This document shows positions 63,961 to 64,000 of a stretch of 64,000 nt of DNA, in pieces. The notes under the pieces are model-generated. The model was not told the origin of the DNA, made no database searches, and saw only the letters and a program-made list of their open reading frames with translations. Each line of letters opens with the position of its first letter. Position 1 is the first letter of the stretch. The stretch is from an uncultured Lachnospiraceae bacterium (GTDB taxonomy: Bacteria > Bacillota > Clostridia > Lachnospirales > Lachnospiraceae), in NCBI GenBank assembly GCA_934351255.1, contig CAKRJH010000005.1:1-64000 (forward strand). The letters run 5' to 3'. The translations under genes were made by a program, and so were the position numbers.

Positions 63961-64000
63961 TTATAATTCCATCTGGTTCCAGAAATCCTTGCCGATATTG
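63961..64000 (-). CDS. C-terminus of a gene running off the window
   Basis: On the minus strand the last codons read NIGKDFWNQMEL-stop (TAA at 63961-63963), 20 bp ahead of the TrmH-type gene. Twelve residues are too few to name a family; that it is coding rests on its position and open frame. Confidence 0.4.
   Translation of the reverse strand, partial: NIGKDFWNQMEL

Noticed and set aside
1..64000. CRISPR arrays, complete insertion sequences, prophage genes
   Set aside because: I looked for regularly spaced repeats, transposases, integrases and phage structural genes and saw none.

Overview
This window comes from a low-to-mid GC anaerobic Firmicute, most likely a gut Lachnospiraceae. The evidence is the clostridial-order rnfCDGEAB operon, a Bacillus-type long SRP RNA, a DUF6128 protein, a eukaryotic-type NADP isocitrate dehydrogenase, and secreted cellulases with Ig-like, Pro/Thr-linker and LRR_5 modules. 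The genus cannot be fixed from sequence alone.

Positions 1 to about 11.76 kb are AT-rich accessory DNA downstream of the rlmH 3' end. The last codons of rlmH (EPYHK-stop) sit in a 21-bp segment that is repeated perfectly, in the same orientation, exactly 7,500 bp away (4263-4283 and 11763-11783). This is the position where staphylococcal SCC elements integrate, so the interval looks like a cassette inserted at rlmH, with more accessory DNA beyond it. The cassette carries a BcrA/LanF-like ABC exporter operon (ATPase, three membrane proteins, one membrane-anchored protein), an AgrC/AgrA-like two-component system, two broken acetyltransferases and no visible recombinase. The outer layer holds an Rrf2 regulator (cut by the window edge), a DUF3267 protein, an AAA/DUF4143 ATPase, a GNAT, a HAD phosphatase and a Nudix hydrolase.

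From 11.76 to 46 kb the DNA is core chromosome: rlmH, an SseB-like gene, rplM-rpsI, a LacI regulator, uvrB followed directly by a GH42 beta-galactosidase, cellobiose phosphorylase, ftsEX with an M23 amidase activator and a CtpA protease, a CdaR-type regulator, an MsmK-type sugar ABC ATPase, YitT, a TagA/LCP wall-polymer pair, an SDR, SRP RNA, mrp, trmB-tadA, MYG1-icd, a small Ig-like secreted protein, an S1 protein, the Rnf complex and tRNA-Thr(GGT).

From 46.4 to 58.5 kb four consecutive minus-strand genes encode secreted modular proteins: two GH5 glucanases and two non-catalytic proteins carrying one or three copies of an unrecognised ~155-residue module. Two of the four share almost the same C-terminal LRR_5 plus basic tail. 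With the cytoplasmic cellobiose phosphorylase and the sugar ABC ATPase, this suggests cellulose or beta-glucan degradation at the cell surface, import of cellodextrins, then phosphorolysis. The Rnf pump fits a fermentative energy metabolism.

From 58.7 to 64 kb there are two G3E (CobW-like) GTPases, one with a very long His/Cys repeat insert and one fused to a YcgQ-like C-terminus, then an AbiE-like antitoxin/nucleotidyltransferase pair, two small membrane proteins, a TrmH-type RNA methyltransferase and the tail of one more gene.
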